Shown here one piece after another: positions 19,863-28,266 of a DNA stretch of 64,000 bases. Under the pieces are notes generated by a model that was given only the letters and a program-made list of their open reading frames with translations, did no database searches and was not told the DNA's origin. The stretch spans positions 744,001 to 808,000 of the forward strand of contig NZ_AP018365.1 of the NCBI RefSeq assembly GCF_016756395.1, read 5' to 3'. The stretch is from Streptomyces sp. SN-593. Its GTDB lineage: Bacteria; Actinomycetota; Actinomycetes; Streptomycetales; Streptomycetaceae. Both the position numbers and the translations under genes were made by a program. Each line of letters begins with the position of its first letter. The first letter of the stretch is position 1.

Positions 19863-19890
19863 CGGAGGCCGGCCGCGGATGCGGCCTCCG
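19863..19890 (+). terminator. Hairpin between helicase and convergent methyltransferase remnant
   Basis: CGGAGGCCG pairs with CGGCCTCCG around a 10-nt loop, 13 nt after the helicase stop codon. It may serve both strands. Confidence 0.6.
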
Positions 19891-19933
19891 GCCCGGGCCA
19901 CGACTACGGCTGCGGCTGCTGCCACGACTGCGA

Positions 19934-20868
19934 CTACGGCTTGCGGGCCTCGATGAGGAAGCGGGTGGAGTGGGCGACGAACGGGCCGCGGGTGGTGATG
20001 AGGCGGTGGAGGTCGTACAGGCGGGCGCGGTAGCGCTCGACGGTGAAGTCCGGGACCATCCAGATCACCTTGCGGAGGAAGTAGACCACCGCGCCGATGT
20101 CGTGGAACTCCATCCGCAGCCGTTCCAGGCGCAGGTCCAGCACCTCCAGGCCGGCCGCCTCGGCGCCCGCCCGGGCCGTCTCGGGGTCACGCGCGCCGCC
20201 GGCGCCGGAAGGCTGCGGGCCGAGGAAGAACTCGTAGACCTCGGCGGCGCTGGCCGGACCGACCTGTTGGGAGAGGTAGGTGCCGCCGGGGCGGAGCACG
20301 CGGGCGATCTCCCGCCACCACACGGTGACCGGGTGGCGGCTGGTGACCAGGTCGAACGCCGCGTCCGCGAAGGGCAGCGGGGGCTCGTCCGGGTCGGCGA
20401 CCACGACCACGCCGCGCGGGTGGAGCAGGACGGTGGCCTTCGCGGCGTTCGGCGGCCACGACTCGGTGGCGGCCGTCACCGGCGGGAGGACGGGGGCGCC
20501 GGCCAGCACCTCGCCGCCTCCGGTCTGCACGTCCAGCGCGGCCGACGCCCGGCCCAGGCCGTGTCTGACACATCCCGCCTGGTTGACGGGGCCTGGCACG
20601 CACGCTCGCCGCGTTGTCGGTCGTCGGCGCAGCCCGCTGCGCTCTCCTCCCTCCGCCTTGCGATCGCACGCACCAGGCCCCGTCAACCCCCGCCCTTCGG
20701 GCGGGACGACGCTCTGTGTCAGACACGGCCCAGCCGCTCGGACATCAGCCGCTGGTAGCCCCACGAGGGCCGCTGCTCGCTCGCCCGGCCGTCCAGCCAG
20801 GAGAAGTCCCATCCGTCCACGCGGACGGCGTCGGCCTCGGCCAGCAACTCGTCGAAGGTCCGGTCCAT
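19934..20868 (-). pseudogene. Class I SAM-dependent methyltransferase split by a MITE-like insertion
   Basis: The 5' part (20868 to 20734, start ATG at 20868, beginning MDRTFDELLAEADA) and the 3' part (20557 to 19934) are in different frames because a 172-bp element plus a 4-bp duplication (20558-20733) sits between them. Removing 176 bp leaves exactly 253 codons including stop, joining SERLGR to ASAALDVQTGGGEVLA, which is methyltransferase motif I. Later motifs are intact: DAAFDLVTSRHPVTVWWREIARVLRPGGTYLSQQVG. The upstream fragment ends at a stop codon inside the element (TGA within GTGTCTGAC). The downstream half can be read through the element from a start at 20812, giving a 292-residue chimera that lacks the native N-terminus. 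Function is therefore probably lost. The substrate class is unknown. Confidence 0.88.
20558..20729. mobile_element. 172-bp MITE-like element with 15-bp terminal inverted repeats and 4-bp target duplication
   Basis: The ends are perfect inverted repeats, GCCGTGTCTGACACA (20558-20572) and TGTGTCAGACACGGC (20715-20729). Direct CCAG copies flank them at 20554-20557 and 20730-20733. Inside is a second perfect 16-bp inverted repeat, GGTTGACGGGGCCTGG (20581-20596) with CCAGGCCCCGTCAACC (20673-20688). A small CCCGCC...GGCGGG hairpin follows. There is no room for a transposase, so it needs one in trans. It sits inside a methyltransferase gene and breaks its frame. Confidence 0.9.
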
Positions 20869-21035
20869 CCGCTCAGCCTCGCGGGACACCGCGGCCGGCG
20901 GCAAACGGTTTTACGGCTCCGGGGGCGCCGGGGCCGCGTGGCGTGCGGCGGCCGCCGCGGGCCGCGGGTGACCGCACCGGTGGGGCGCCCCGAGCGCCCC
21001 GACGGGCGCGGCCGTCGTCCGGGAGGGAGCCCGGC

Positions 21036-21977
21036 TCACGCCGTGGCGGGCGGGTTCAGCGTCAGGTAGCAGCGGATCGCGGTGCCCGCCGCGCTGGTGT
21101 GGGTGCGCACCAGGTCGGCGATCTGATGGACCATCAGCAGCCCGCGCCCGCCGGGGCGTCCGGGCGGGGGCGTGCGGCTGCCCGCCAGCGGGTCGGCCAG
21201 CCGGCCGGCGTCGCGGACCTCGAACGCGACGTGGCCGTTCTCCGCCCACACCCGCACCACGCCCGAACCGCCGCCGTGCAGCACGCTGTTGGTGGTCAGC
21301 TCGGCGACGGCGAGAGCCAGGTCGTCCAGCCGCCGCCCGGTCAGCCCCAGCTCGTCGGCCGCGCGCACCGCGAACTGCCGGGCCGCGCGCAGCCCGTCGT
21401 CGTCGAACGGGAAGGACGCCGCGAACCGGGGCTCGGCGAGCGGCACGTTGTAGGACGCCACGGCCCGCTCGGGCGCGTAGTGCGCGCTGGCCCGGCGCCG
21501 GCCGCCCTCGATCAGCACCGGGTGCGTCACACAGGCGTCGCCCAGTGCCTGCGGCGGGAGCCGGGTGGCGTCGTACAGGCACAGGATCGTGGCCCGGCGA
21601 CCGTCGAACGCGGAGTTGACCAGGGCTTCGTGCTGGACGCAGGCCGGGTACTCCAGCGGGGTGCGGCCGGGCCAGACGGGCTCGGCCACGATCCGGACCG
21701 GGCCGTCCGGCTGCGCGTCGGCGAACGCGGCGAGCACGCCCGAGATGATCCGGCCGGGGTTGCGGCCGGCGCGGGCCATGTCGGTGAAGTGCACGCCGTC
21801 GGCGGCCGGGCCGAGCGCGTTGTGCAACTGGGCCAGCCGTTCGCCGGGGACCGCGACGGCGACCCGCTCGCCGGCGGCCAGGCCGTCGCGGACGAAGGCG
21901 AGGGTGCTGTCGAGGCACTCGGTGTCGTCGCGGTAGAAGTAGGCGGGGTGCGAGAAGGCACCGCCGACGGGCTCCAC
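21036..21977 (-). CDS. MEDS-domain sensor with anti-sigma-type HATPase
   Basis: A 313-residue regulatory protein. The N-terminal half (about residues 10-175) fits the MEDS/DcmR-like sensory domain, opening HPAYFYRDDTECLDSTLAFVRDGL and containing the VPGERLAQL segment. The C-terminal part (about 195-310) is a SpoIIAB/RsbW-like HATPase_c_2 with the N-box LALAVAELTTNSVLHGG and the G-box GGRGLLMVHQIAD. Such proteins bind and phosphorylate anti-anti-sigma factors or sequester sigma factors of the SigB group. The GTG at 21977 is chosen for its GTCGGAGGAC ribosome site; an upstream ATG at 22121 would add 48 residues without similarity. A partner could be the sigma factor at 2768-3670, but they are 17 kb apart and this is inference. 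Confidence 0.82.
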   Translation of the reverse strand: MEPVGGAFSHPAYFYRDDTECLDSTLAFVRDGLAAGERVAVAVPGERLAQLHNALGPAADGVHFTDMARAGRNPGRIISGVLAAFADAQPDGPVRIVAEPVWPGRTPLEYPACVQHEALVNSAFDGRRATILCLYDATRLPPQALGDACVTHPVLIEGGRRRASAHYAPERAVASYNVPLAEPRFAASFPFDDDGLRAARQFAVRAADELGLTGRRLDDLALAVAELTTNSVLHGGGSGVVRVWAENGHVAFEVRDAGRLADPLAGSRTPPPGRPGGRGLLMVHQIADLVRTHTSAAGTAIRCYLTLNPPATA

Positions 21978-22155
21978 GTCCTCCGACCCCCTTTCGGACA
22001 CCTCTGCCGGTGTCGCCAGTATGCGCCTGGTGGAAATGGCCTCGTCAGGGGGTCTCCCCCCGTCGGGCGTCCCGTACACGGACCGGCTCGACGCGGGCGC
22101 CGGTCCGTCCCGCGCGGGCACTGTACCGCCACGCGCGGTCGCGGGTCCTCCGTAC

Positions 22156-22752
22156 TCAGCCGTGGTTGATCGCCTCGAAGGCCGCGGACAGCGTCTCGCT
22201 CTCGTCGGCCGGCAGCGCCCGCTCCAGCGCCGGCACGAGGTCGCGGCGCTCGTGGAAGAGGTACTGGTACATCTGGGTGAGGGCGCCGTCGATGGTCAGG
22301 CGGCGGGTCTCCTCCGGGTGCCGGCCGGTGAGCGCGCGGTCGAGGATGTCCTGGATCAGCTCGCCCTCCTGCCGGTCGCGCGCCACCACCCGGGCCCCCT
22401 CGCCGTGCCGTTCCAGCACCTTGCGCACGGTGGCCTCCTTGGCGGCGCAGTGCCGCGCGAAGGTGTCGGCGAGCGGCCGCACCTCATCCGGGGTGTCGCC
22501 GCCGCGCATCCGCAGGTCCTCGACCATCGCGAGCAGCATCCCGCCGGAGGTGACCAGGCTGGCCGCGAGCCCGGTGGGCACCGGGTGCCCGTCATGGCCC
22601 GCCGCGGCTCCGCGCGGGTGCCTGCGGCCCCAGCTCCACCGGCCGCGGCCGCCGCCCGGCTCCGCCGCCGTGCCCGCCCCCGGCTCCGGAACCGCGCTCG
22701 CGCCCGCGCCGGGACGGTCGGGCGTCTCCTCGCGCTCGCTCGCTTCGCTCAT
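22156..22752 (-). CDS. Hemerythrin-like helical protein
   Basis: A 198-residue protein. Residues 1-65 are Gly/Pro/Arg/Ala-rich and low in complexity. From about residue 70 the sequence is helical, with His/Glu spacing reminiscent of hemerythrin HHE domains (TFARHCAAKEATVRKVLERHGEG and YLFHERRDLVPALERAL). Not all five histidines of a canonical diiron site can be located, so this may be a degenerate member that no longer binds iron or oxygen. The ATG at 22752 follows AAGGAGCCC. It lies downstream of the DUF5709 gene on the same strand with a gap of 197 bp. A general-stress association is possible but not shown. Confidence 0.6.
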   Translation of the reverse strand: MSEASEREETPDRPGAGASAVPEPGAGTAAEPGGGRGRWSWGRRHPRGAAAGHDGHPVPTGLAASLVTSGGMLLAMVEDLRMRGGDTPDEVRPLADTFARHCAAKEATVRKVLERHGEGARVVARDRQEGELIQDILDRALTGRHPEETRRLTIDGALTQMYQYLFHERRDLVPALERALPADESETLSAAFEAINHG

Positions 22753-22949
22753 GACGGGCTCCTTGTCTCCGCTCGCGGGTGCCGTACGGCGTCCGGCGGA
22801 CCCCGGCGGCCGTCCGCGCCGTGCGTCGTGACGGTCCTCCACGTCCTACGGTGCAACGCTCCGGCCGTCCGCGCCCCTCACCGTCCGCCGCCGGGGCGGG
22901 TCCGGCGGTCCGCCGGGGCCGGCCGGAGCGAATGCGGACCCGGCCGGGA

Positions 22950-23483
22950 TCACCGTCCGGCGTCGTCCTCGTCGTCGTCCGGCAGCTCCTCGTCGGGAAG
23001 GTCGGCATCGGCCACCAGGTGGACCGCGGCCTCCTCCGCCGAGGCGGCACCGCCGTCGATGCCGACGTCCTCGCCGGCCACGCCGTCACGTCGCGCGTGC
23101 GCCCCCTCGTCCGGACCGACCAGTCGGCCCGAGCGGGACCCGCCCGCCTCCGGGTCGAGCAGTTCGCCGTCGGTGTCCGGGGCGTCGCCGAGGCCGTCGC
23201 CTTCCGGCGGCTCCCGTTCCGGGCGCTCCCGGGCGAGCCGCTCCTCCAGGGACTCGCCGGCCCGCTGCTCCTGCCCGGTGGTACCGCTGCCCTCCACGGC
23301 CAGCGGCCGTTCGGGCGGCGAGTACCCCTCGTCCAGGACCTCGTCCACGCCCCGGTCGTCCAGCGTGTCCGCCGGCTCCAGCGGGCCCGTGTCCTCGCGG
23401 ATCTCGCGGTCCCCGCCGGCCTCCGGCTGGTACACGTCGTCACCGCGCCCCAGGTCGTCTGTTCCGCCCTGCTGCTCAGTCAT
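22950..23483 (-). CDS. DUF5709-family acidic protein
   Basis: A 177-residue, strongly acidic, hydrophilic protein with no signal or membrane segment. The pattern LEPADTLDDRGVDEVLDEGYSPPERP, a GESLEERLARE-type helix, then SGRLVGPDEG and VGIDGGAASAEEAAVH, matches the DUF5709 family common in streptomycetes. Molecular function is unknown. The sequence composition suggests a largely disordered protein. A GTTT-N15-GGGTAG element ends about 46 bp ahead of the ATG (23529-23553, minus strand), suggesting SigB-type, stress-induced transcription. Confidence 0.85.
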   Translation of the reverse strand: MTEQQGGTDDLGRGDDVYQPEAGGDREIREDTGPLEPADTLDDRGVDEVLDEGYSPPERPLAVEGSGTTGQEQRAGESLEERLARERPEREPPEGDGLGDAPDTDGELLDPEAGGSRSGRLVGPDEGAHARRDGVAGEDVGIDGGAASAEEAAVHLVADADLPDEELPDDDEDDAGR

Positions 23484-23528
23484 GTGCGTGCGCTCATCTC
23501 GTCGGGGACCTCGTCGCCAACGGGGCGC

Positions 23529-23553
23529 CTACCCCTCCGCACCACCGAGAAAC
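23529..23553 (-). promoter_or_regulatory. SigB-type promoter candidate for the DUF5709 gene
   Basis: On the minus strand GTTT (23553-23550), 15 nt, then GGGTAG (23534-23529). This follows the streptomycete SigB pattern GNNT-N14-16-GGGTAY except for the last base. The distance to the start codon gives a leader of about 38 nt. Confidence 0.5.
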
Positions 23554-23585
23554 GGACATTACGGGGGTGCCCTGACCCCCGGGGC

Positions 23586-24115
23586 GGTGTGTCCTGTCGG
23601 TTCCGGGACCACCTGGCGGTGGGGGCTTGTCGCGCCGTTCCCCGCGCCCCTGGGGATGCGCGGGTCCCCCCGGGTCCCCCTCCCCCGAGGGTGGTGCGTC
23701 CTGCCGGTTCCAGGACCACCTGTCAGTGGGGGGCTGGTCGCGCCGTTCCCCGCGCCCCTGGATTCGTGCGGGTGCTTCGCGGATGGGGGCGCGCCCTGGT
23801 GGGCAGCGCCGAGCATCACGAAAAGCCGGTTCCCCGTCACGGGAAGACCTGCCTGAACGCGGGAACCCCACACCCGGCACCCGCCACAACTGACGGAGTA
23901 CCCGCAGACACCCAGGGGCGCGGGGAACGGCGCGACCAACCCCCACCCCCAGGTGATCCCAGAACCCACAGAACACACCACCCCCCAGAGGGCCAGCGCA
24001 CCCCAGGAACACCCGCAGGCACCCAGGGGCGCGGGGAACGGCGCGACCAAACCCCACCGCCAGGTGGTCCCGGAACCGGCAGGACGCGGCACCCCGGAGG
24101 GTCAGCGCACCCCGG
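23586..24115. repeat. Array of four GC-rich intergenic repeat copies, two in each orientation
   Basis: Each copy contains a core reading GCACCCAGGGGCGCGGGGAA or its complement, and a second conserved box around CAGGTGGTCCCGGAACC. Copies at about 23586-23662 and 23690-23775 are in minus orientation. Those at about 23894-23990 and 24005-24115 are in plus orientation and lie at a period of about 111 bp. This is a widespread type of streptomycete intergenic repeat of unknown function. The last copy overlaps the 3' end of the AlkB-like gene. The rest of this gap (23776-23893) holds no recognisable gene. Confidence 0.75.
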
Positions 24116-24725
24116 AAGGGCGGAACTGGACACTGATCCGCCCGCCCACCGTGGAACGGGTCTTGGGGATCGCGTGGTCCCACGTCCGCTGGCAGGACCC
24201 GCCCATGACGATGAGGTCCCCGTGCCCCAGGGGACACCGCACCTTCGCCGGACCGCCGCCGCGCGGGCGCAACAGCAACGGTCTGGGCTCGCCGAGCGAG
24301 AGGATCGCGACGAGCGTGTCCCGTTCGCTCCCGCGCCCGGTCCGGTCGCCGTGCCAGGCGACGCTGTCCCGCCCGTCGCGGTAGTAGCAGAGCCCCGCCG
24401 TGGCGAACGGCTCCCCCAGCTCCGCCGCGTAGTACGCGCCGAGCGCGTCCCGCGCCCGCTCCAGCACGGGGTCGGGCAGCGCCTCCCCCGCGCCGTAGTG
24501 CGCCAGCAGCCGCGGCACCGCGACCACGTCGTCGTACATGACGCGCCGCTCGGCCCGCCAGGGCACCTCCGCGGCGAGGCGCGCGAACAGGTCGTCCGCC
24601 CCGGCGAGCCAGCCCGGGAGCGTGTCGATCCAGGCGCCCGCGCCCAGCCGGGTCCGCCGGGCCGCGGAGAGGTCGCCGACCCCGGGCTCGCCGCCACCGA
24701 ACAAGGACGCCTGCTGCGGGTACAT
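24102..24725 (-). CDS. AlkB-like 2-oxoglutarate/Fe(II) dioxygenase
   Basis: A 207-residue member of the AlkB family, which removes alkyl lesions from nucleic acid bases by oxidative demethylation. The iron ligands are visible as the WHGD pair (HxD) and the distal histidine in RTWDHAIPKT. ISVQFR supplies the 2-oxoglutarate-binding arginine, and the R-x5-R of the family is completed by TRSTVGGRIS. YDDVVAVPRL and CYYRDGRDSVAWH are also typical. The last codons and the stop lie within a copy of the intergenic repeat. It is divergent from an ATP-dependent ligase gene, with a short AT-richer promoter gap between them (24726-24849), which fits a shared repair theme. Confidence 0.9.
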   Translation of the reverse strand: MYPQQASLFGGGEPGVGDLSAARRTRLGAGAWIDTLPGWLAGADDLFARLAAEVPWRAERRVMYDDVVAVPRLLAHYGAGEALPDPVLERARDALGAYYAAELGEPFATAGLCYYRDGRDSVAWHGDRTGRGSERDTLVAILSLGEPRPLLLRPRGGGPAKVRCPLGHGDLIVMGGSCQRTWDHAIPKTRSTVGGRISVQFRPSGVR

Positions 24726-24849
24726 ACCAGCAGCGTAACCGATATTCGTACGGGCATTCGATTATGCGGCGAGGGTGCTCCCGCGGGTGCCGACGGGCGC
24801 GGGAAGCGCCGCAGGAGCGCGCCGCGCCGGGGCGGCGCACGATGGAGGC

Positions 24850-26397
24850 ATGCTCTTCGCCGACGTCGCCCGGGTCTCCCGGGAGATCGCGCGGACGTCC
24901 GCGCGCACCCGCAAGACGGAGCTGCTGGCCGGGTTCTTCCGCGCGGCACTGCCGGAGGACGCCCCGATCGCCATCGCCTACCTGGCCGGCCGCCTCCCGC
25001 AGGGCCGCCTCGGCATCGGCTGGGCCGCGCTGCGCGACCGGGCGGACCCGGCCGCCGAGCCGACGCTGACGGTGCGGGCGGTCGACGCGGCCCTGACCGA
25101 CATCGGACAGGTGTCGGGACAGGGCGCCCAGGCGGGGCGCCGGGCCCTGCTCCAGGACCTGTTCGGCCTGGCCACGGCCCCGGAGCAGGAGTACCTGCTC
25201 GGCCTGCTCACCGGCGAGGTCCGGCAGGGCGCGCTCGACGCGGCGGCCGTCGAGGGGCTGGCGGCGGCGACGGGCGCGCGGTCGGCGGACGTACGGCGGG
25301 CGGTGATGCTCGCCGGGGCGCTGGAACCGGTGGCACGGGCCCTGCTGGACCGCGGCCCCCAGGCCCTGGCCACCTTCGCGCTGGAGGTGGGGCGGCCGCT
25401 GCTGCCCATGCTGGCCGGCTCGGCGAAGGGCGTCGAGGACGCGCTGGTGCGGCTCGGGCCCTGCGCGGTGGAGGAGAAGCTCGACGGCATCCGGGTCCAG
25501 GTGCACCGCGACGGCGGCAGGGTGCGGGTCTTCACCCGCACCCTGGAGGAGGTCACGGTGCGGCTCCCGGAGGTCGTGGCGGCCGCCGCGGCCCTGCCCG
25601 CGGAGCGCTTCGTGCTGGACGGCGAGGTACTGGCGCTGGACCCGGACGGGCGGCCCCGGCCGTTCCAGGAGACCGCGGGCCGGGTGGGCTCCCGGGTGGA
25701 CGTGGCGACGGCCGCGGCGGCGCTTCCGGTGCACCCGGTCTTCTTCGACCTGCTCTCCGTCGACGGCCGTGACCTGCTCGACCTGCCGTACGCGGAGCGG
25801 CACGCGTCGCTCGCCGCGCTCGTCCCGGCTGAGCGCCGGGTGCGCGACCTGCTCGTCTCCGACCCGGGCGACGAGCGGCAGGTGCGCGCCGCCGAGGAGT
25901 TCCTGGCGGCCACGCTGGCCCGCGGGCACGAGGGCGTCGTCGTCAAGGGCGCGGCCAGCCCGTACGCGGCGGGGCGGCGGGGCGCGACGTGGCTGAAGGT
26001 CAAGCCGGTGCACACCCTGGACCTGGTGGTGCTCGCCGCCGAGTGGGGGCACGGCCGGCGCACGGGCAGGCTGTCCAACCTGCATCTGGGCGCCCGGGGC
26101 GACGACGGCTCGTTCGTGATGCTCGGCAAGACCTTCAAGGGCCTCACGGACGCGCTGCTGGACTGGCAGACCGAGCACCTGCTGGCCCGCGCGGTCGGCG
26201 ACGACGGCCACGTGGTCACCGTGCGCCCCGAGCTGGTGGTGGAGATCGCCTACGACGGGGTGCAGACCTCGCCGCGCTACCCGGCGGGCCTGACCCTGCG
26301 CTTCGCCCGGGTGCTGCGCTACCGCGACGACAAGACCCCGGACCAGGCGGACACCGTCGCCGCCGTCCGCGCCGCCCGCTCCGGGGACGCGCCCTGA
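24850..26397 (+). CDS. ATP-dependent DNA ligase (LigB/LigC type)
   Basis: A 515-residue ligase. The nucleotidyltransferase core begins about residue 205 with the adenylation motif EEKLDGIRVQ, Lys210 being the AMP-accepting lysine. Motif III appears as RFVLDGEVLAL, motif IV as EGVVVKG and motif V as TWLKVKP. An N-terminal helical DNA-binding domain covers about residues 1-200, and the C-terminal OB fold carries LHLGARGDDGSFVMLGKTFKGL. Bacteria also have the essential NAD-dependent LigA, so this is an accessory repair ligase. The ATG at 24850 follows GGAGG. The next gene on the same strand, 108 bp downstream, is an HhH-GPD-like protein. Confidence 0.93.
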   Translation: MLFADVARVSREIARTSARTRKTELLAGFFRAALPEDAPIAIAYLAGRLPQGRLGIGWAALRDRADPAAEPTLTVRAVDAALTDIGQVSGQGAQAGRRALLQDLFGLATAPEQEYLLGLLTGEVRQGALDAAAVEGLAAATGARSADVRRAVMLAGALEPVARALLDRGPQALATFALEVGRPLLPMLAGSAKGVEDALVRLGPCAVEEKLDGIRVQVHRDGGRVRVFTRTLEEVTVRLPEVVAAAAALPAERFVLDGEVLALDPDGRPRPFQETAGRVGSRVDVATAAAALPVHPVFFDLLSVDGRDLLDLPYAERHASLAALVPAERRVRDLLVSDPGDERQVRAAEEFLAATLARGHEGVVVKGAASPYAAGRRGATWLKVKPVHTLDLVVLAAEWGHGRRTGRLSNLHLGARGDDGSFVMLGKTFKGLTDALLDWQTEHLLARAVGDDGHVVTVRPELVVEIAYDGVQTSPRYPAGLTLRFARVLRYRDDKTPDQADTVAAVRAARSGDAP

Positions 26398-26505
26398 GAC
26401 CGGCCCCGGTTGCGGCGGTGCGGTCCGGGTACCCGAAGGCGACAGCTTGACGACGGCCCACGACAGCGGCAGCCGGTCCGAGCACCGGACGAGAGGTGAA
26501 CCCCC

Positions 26506-27165
26506 ATGGCCCGCACCACCCGGCGCGACAAGGTCCGCGCACTCCTCGACACCTACGGCCGCACGTACGCCGACGAGGCGGGCATCCGCCTCGCCGACAC
26601 CCCGCAGCCGCTCTACCGCCTGCTGGTCCTGGCCGGCCTGCTCAGCGCCCGCATCCGCGCCGGCGTCGCCGTGGCGGCGTCGAAGGAGTTGTCGGCGGCC
26701 GGCCTGCGCAGCCCGCGCGCGATGGCGGCGGCCACCTGGCAGCAGCGCGTGGACGCCCTCGGCCGCGGCGGCTACCGGCGCTACGACGAGCGGACCGCCA
26801 CCCAGCTCGGCGACGGCGCGGAGCTGGCCGGCTCGCGGTACGGCGGCGACCTGCGCGGGATGCGGGCCCGAGCCGACGGCGACGTCGCGGAACTGCGCCG
26901 CGAGCTGCGGGAGTTCCCGGGAATGGGCCCTGCGGGCGCGGACATCTTCCTGCGCGAGGCACAGGCCGTCTGGCCCGAGGTCGCGCCCTACCTGGACGCG
27001 AAGACCCTCCAGGGCGCCCGGCTGCTCGGCCTGCCCGAGGCCCCCGCCCGGCTGACCGAGCTCGCCGACGGCGCCGATCCCTCGGTGCTCGCCGCCGCCC
27101 TGGCCCGCGTGGCGCTGGACAAGGACGCGGTGCGGACCGTCGAGGAGGCGGCCGCGGCGCGCTGA
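26506..27165 (+). CDS. HhH-GPD endonuclease III-like protein
   Basis: A 219-residue helical protein of the endonuclease III/DNA glycosylase superfamily. The helix-hairpin-helix is visible as LREFPGMGPAGADIFLRE near residues 138-155. The N-terminal helices (YRLLVLAGLLSARIRAGVAVAAS) correspond to the glycosylase bundle. The EndoIII catalytic lysine and the C-terminal 4Fe-4S cysteines are absent: there is no C-x6-C-x2-C-x5-C. It may therefore be a non-canonical glycosylase or a DNA-binding paralogue. Start ATG follows GAGAGGTG. Its position beside the ligase and AlkB-like genes suggests a base-repair neighbourhood. Confidence 0.78.
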   Translation: MARTTRRDKVRALLDTYGRTYADEAGIRLADTPQPLYRLLVLAGLLSARIRAGVAVAASKELSAAGLRSPRAMAAATWQQRVDALGRGGYRRYDERTATQLGDGAELAGSRYGGDLRGMRARADGDVAELRRELREFPGMGPAGADIFLREAQAVWPEVAPYLDAKTLQGARLLGLPEAPARLTELADGADPSVLAAALARVALDKDAVRTVEEAAAAR

Positions 27166-27252
27166 CACCGCCGGCCACCGCCGGCTCCGCCACGGTACGG
27201 GGGCCGCGGTACGGGGGCGCCGCCGCCGTACGGGGAGGGGCGGGCGGGGCGG

Positions 27253-27633
27253 CTACTGGTTGTCGAGCCGCAGCTTGGCCTCCTGCTCCTGGTCGCCCGC
27301 GGCGGTGCCGACGACCCGGACCGCGAAAGCCTCCGCGAGGCCCTCCCGGAGCCGGTCGACGGCGCGGTAGCCGCCCTGGGCGGTGACGGTGACGGGCGCG
27401 CTCAGCCGGCCGGGATCGGCCAGGCCCAGCGTGCGCGACACGTCGAACGTGGCCGTCCACACCGTGGGGTGCCCGCCTTCCGTCTCCTCGGGCCGGTCGT
27501 CCTCGGCCCGGTCGGACGGGAAGCTGGCCTGGAGCGCGGCGAGGACGGCGCGGGCGTCCTCCTGGTCGCAGCCGTCCAGGACGACGGCGACCTGCGCGGA
27601 CGGGTCGAGCGGCTGGTCTTGCGCGGTACTCAC
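27253..27633 (-). CDS. Hypothetical protein, 126 residues
   Basis: A soluble protein with an alternating beta/alpha pattern. It starts STAQDQPLDPSAQVAVVLDGCD, then an acidic, Glu/Asp-rich loop at about residues 42-56, and ends in a strand-rich half (VTVTAQGGYRAVDRL and AFAVRVVGTAAGD). No signal peptide, membrane helix or catalytic motif is seen. The GTG at 27633 follows GAGAGGAC. I do not recognise the family. It lies convergent to the HhH protein gene and divergent from the YchJ-like gene. Confidence 0.65.
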   Translation of the reverse strand: MSTAQDQPLDPSAQVAVVLDGCDQEDARAVLAALQASFPSDRAEDDRPEETEGGHPTVWTATFDVSRTLGLADPGRLSAPVTVTAQGGYRAVDRLREGLAEAFAVRVVGTAAGDQEQEAKLRLDNQ

Positions 27634-27795
27634 GGTGATGTCCTCTCGGGTGGACCGGCGGGCGGGCGGTCCGCGGACACGGCGGGCCATGATCAGCGCA
27701 TTTCCGCTGGGCGGCGGACAAAACCCCGTACTGGGCCGTACGGGCGCGGGCCTTCCGGGTGATCGGGGCCCGGGCCGCTGCGGCACAATCGGGGG

Positions 27796-28266
27796 ATGCC
27801 GCGACGCGCCGCCCGTACCCCTCCCACGTCCCGAGCCGGCCGCACCTCGCCCGCCTCCCGGACCGCCCGCACCACTGCCGCACTGCCGCCGGACGCCGCC
27901 TGCCCCTGTGGGCTGCCCGCCCGCTACGGCGACTGCTGCGGGCCCCTGCACGCGGGCACGGCGGCCGCGCCCACCGCCGAGCGGCTGATGCGGTCGCGCT
28001 ACGCCGCGTTCGCCGTGGGTGACGCGGCGTACCTGCTGCGCACCTGGGCCGCGGCCGTCCGGCCGCCCGAGCTGGACCTCGACCCGGCCGTCCGCTGGAC
28101 CGGCCTGGACATCCTCGGCACCACAGGGGGCAGCGCCTTCCACGCCGAGGGCACCGTGGAGTTCCGCGCCCGCTACCGGCTGGACGGCCGGGACGGCGAG
28201 CAGCGGGAGAACAGCCGCTTCGTCCGCGAGGGCGGGCTGTGGGTCTACGTCGAGGCGCTGACGTGA
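27796..28266 (+). CDS. YchJ-like protein with SEC-C zinc motif
   Basis: A 156-residue UPF0225/YchJ-family protein. The SEC-C zinc-binding motif is present as CPCGLPARYGDCC at about residues 36-48, followed by the conserved ERLMRSRYAAFAVGDAAYLLRTW helix. A cystatin-like strand region ends in SRFVREGGLWVYVEA. The family's biochemical role is not established. The first 33 residues are Arg/Thr/Ala-rich without similarity, so translation may begin further downstream. The stop codon overlaps the GTG start of the nucleotidyltransferase gene, which implies coupled translation. Confidence 0.85.
   Translation: MPRRAARTPPTSRAGRTSPASRTARTTAALPPDAACPCGLPARYGDCCGPLHAGTAAAPTAERLMRSRYAAFAVGDAAYLLRTWAAAVRPPELDLDPAVRWTGLDILGTTGGSAFHAEGTVEFRARYRLDGRDGEQRENSRFVREGGLWVYVEALT

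Noticed and set aside
19934..20812. An intact 292-residue methyltransferase reading through the inserted element
   Set aside because: The first third is encoded by the mobile element; the terminal repeats, target duplication and restored 253-codon frame show that the gene is interrupted.
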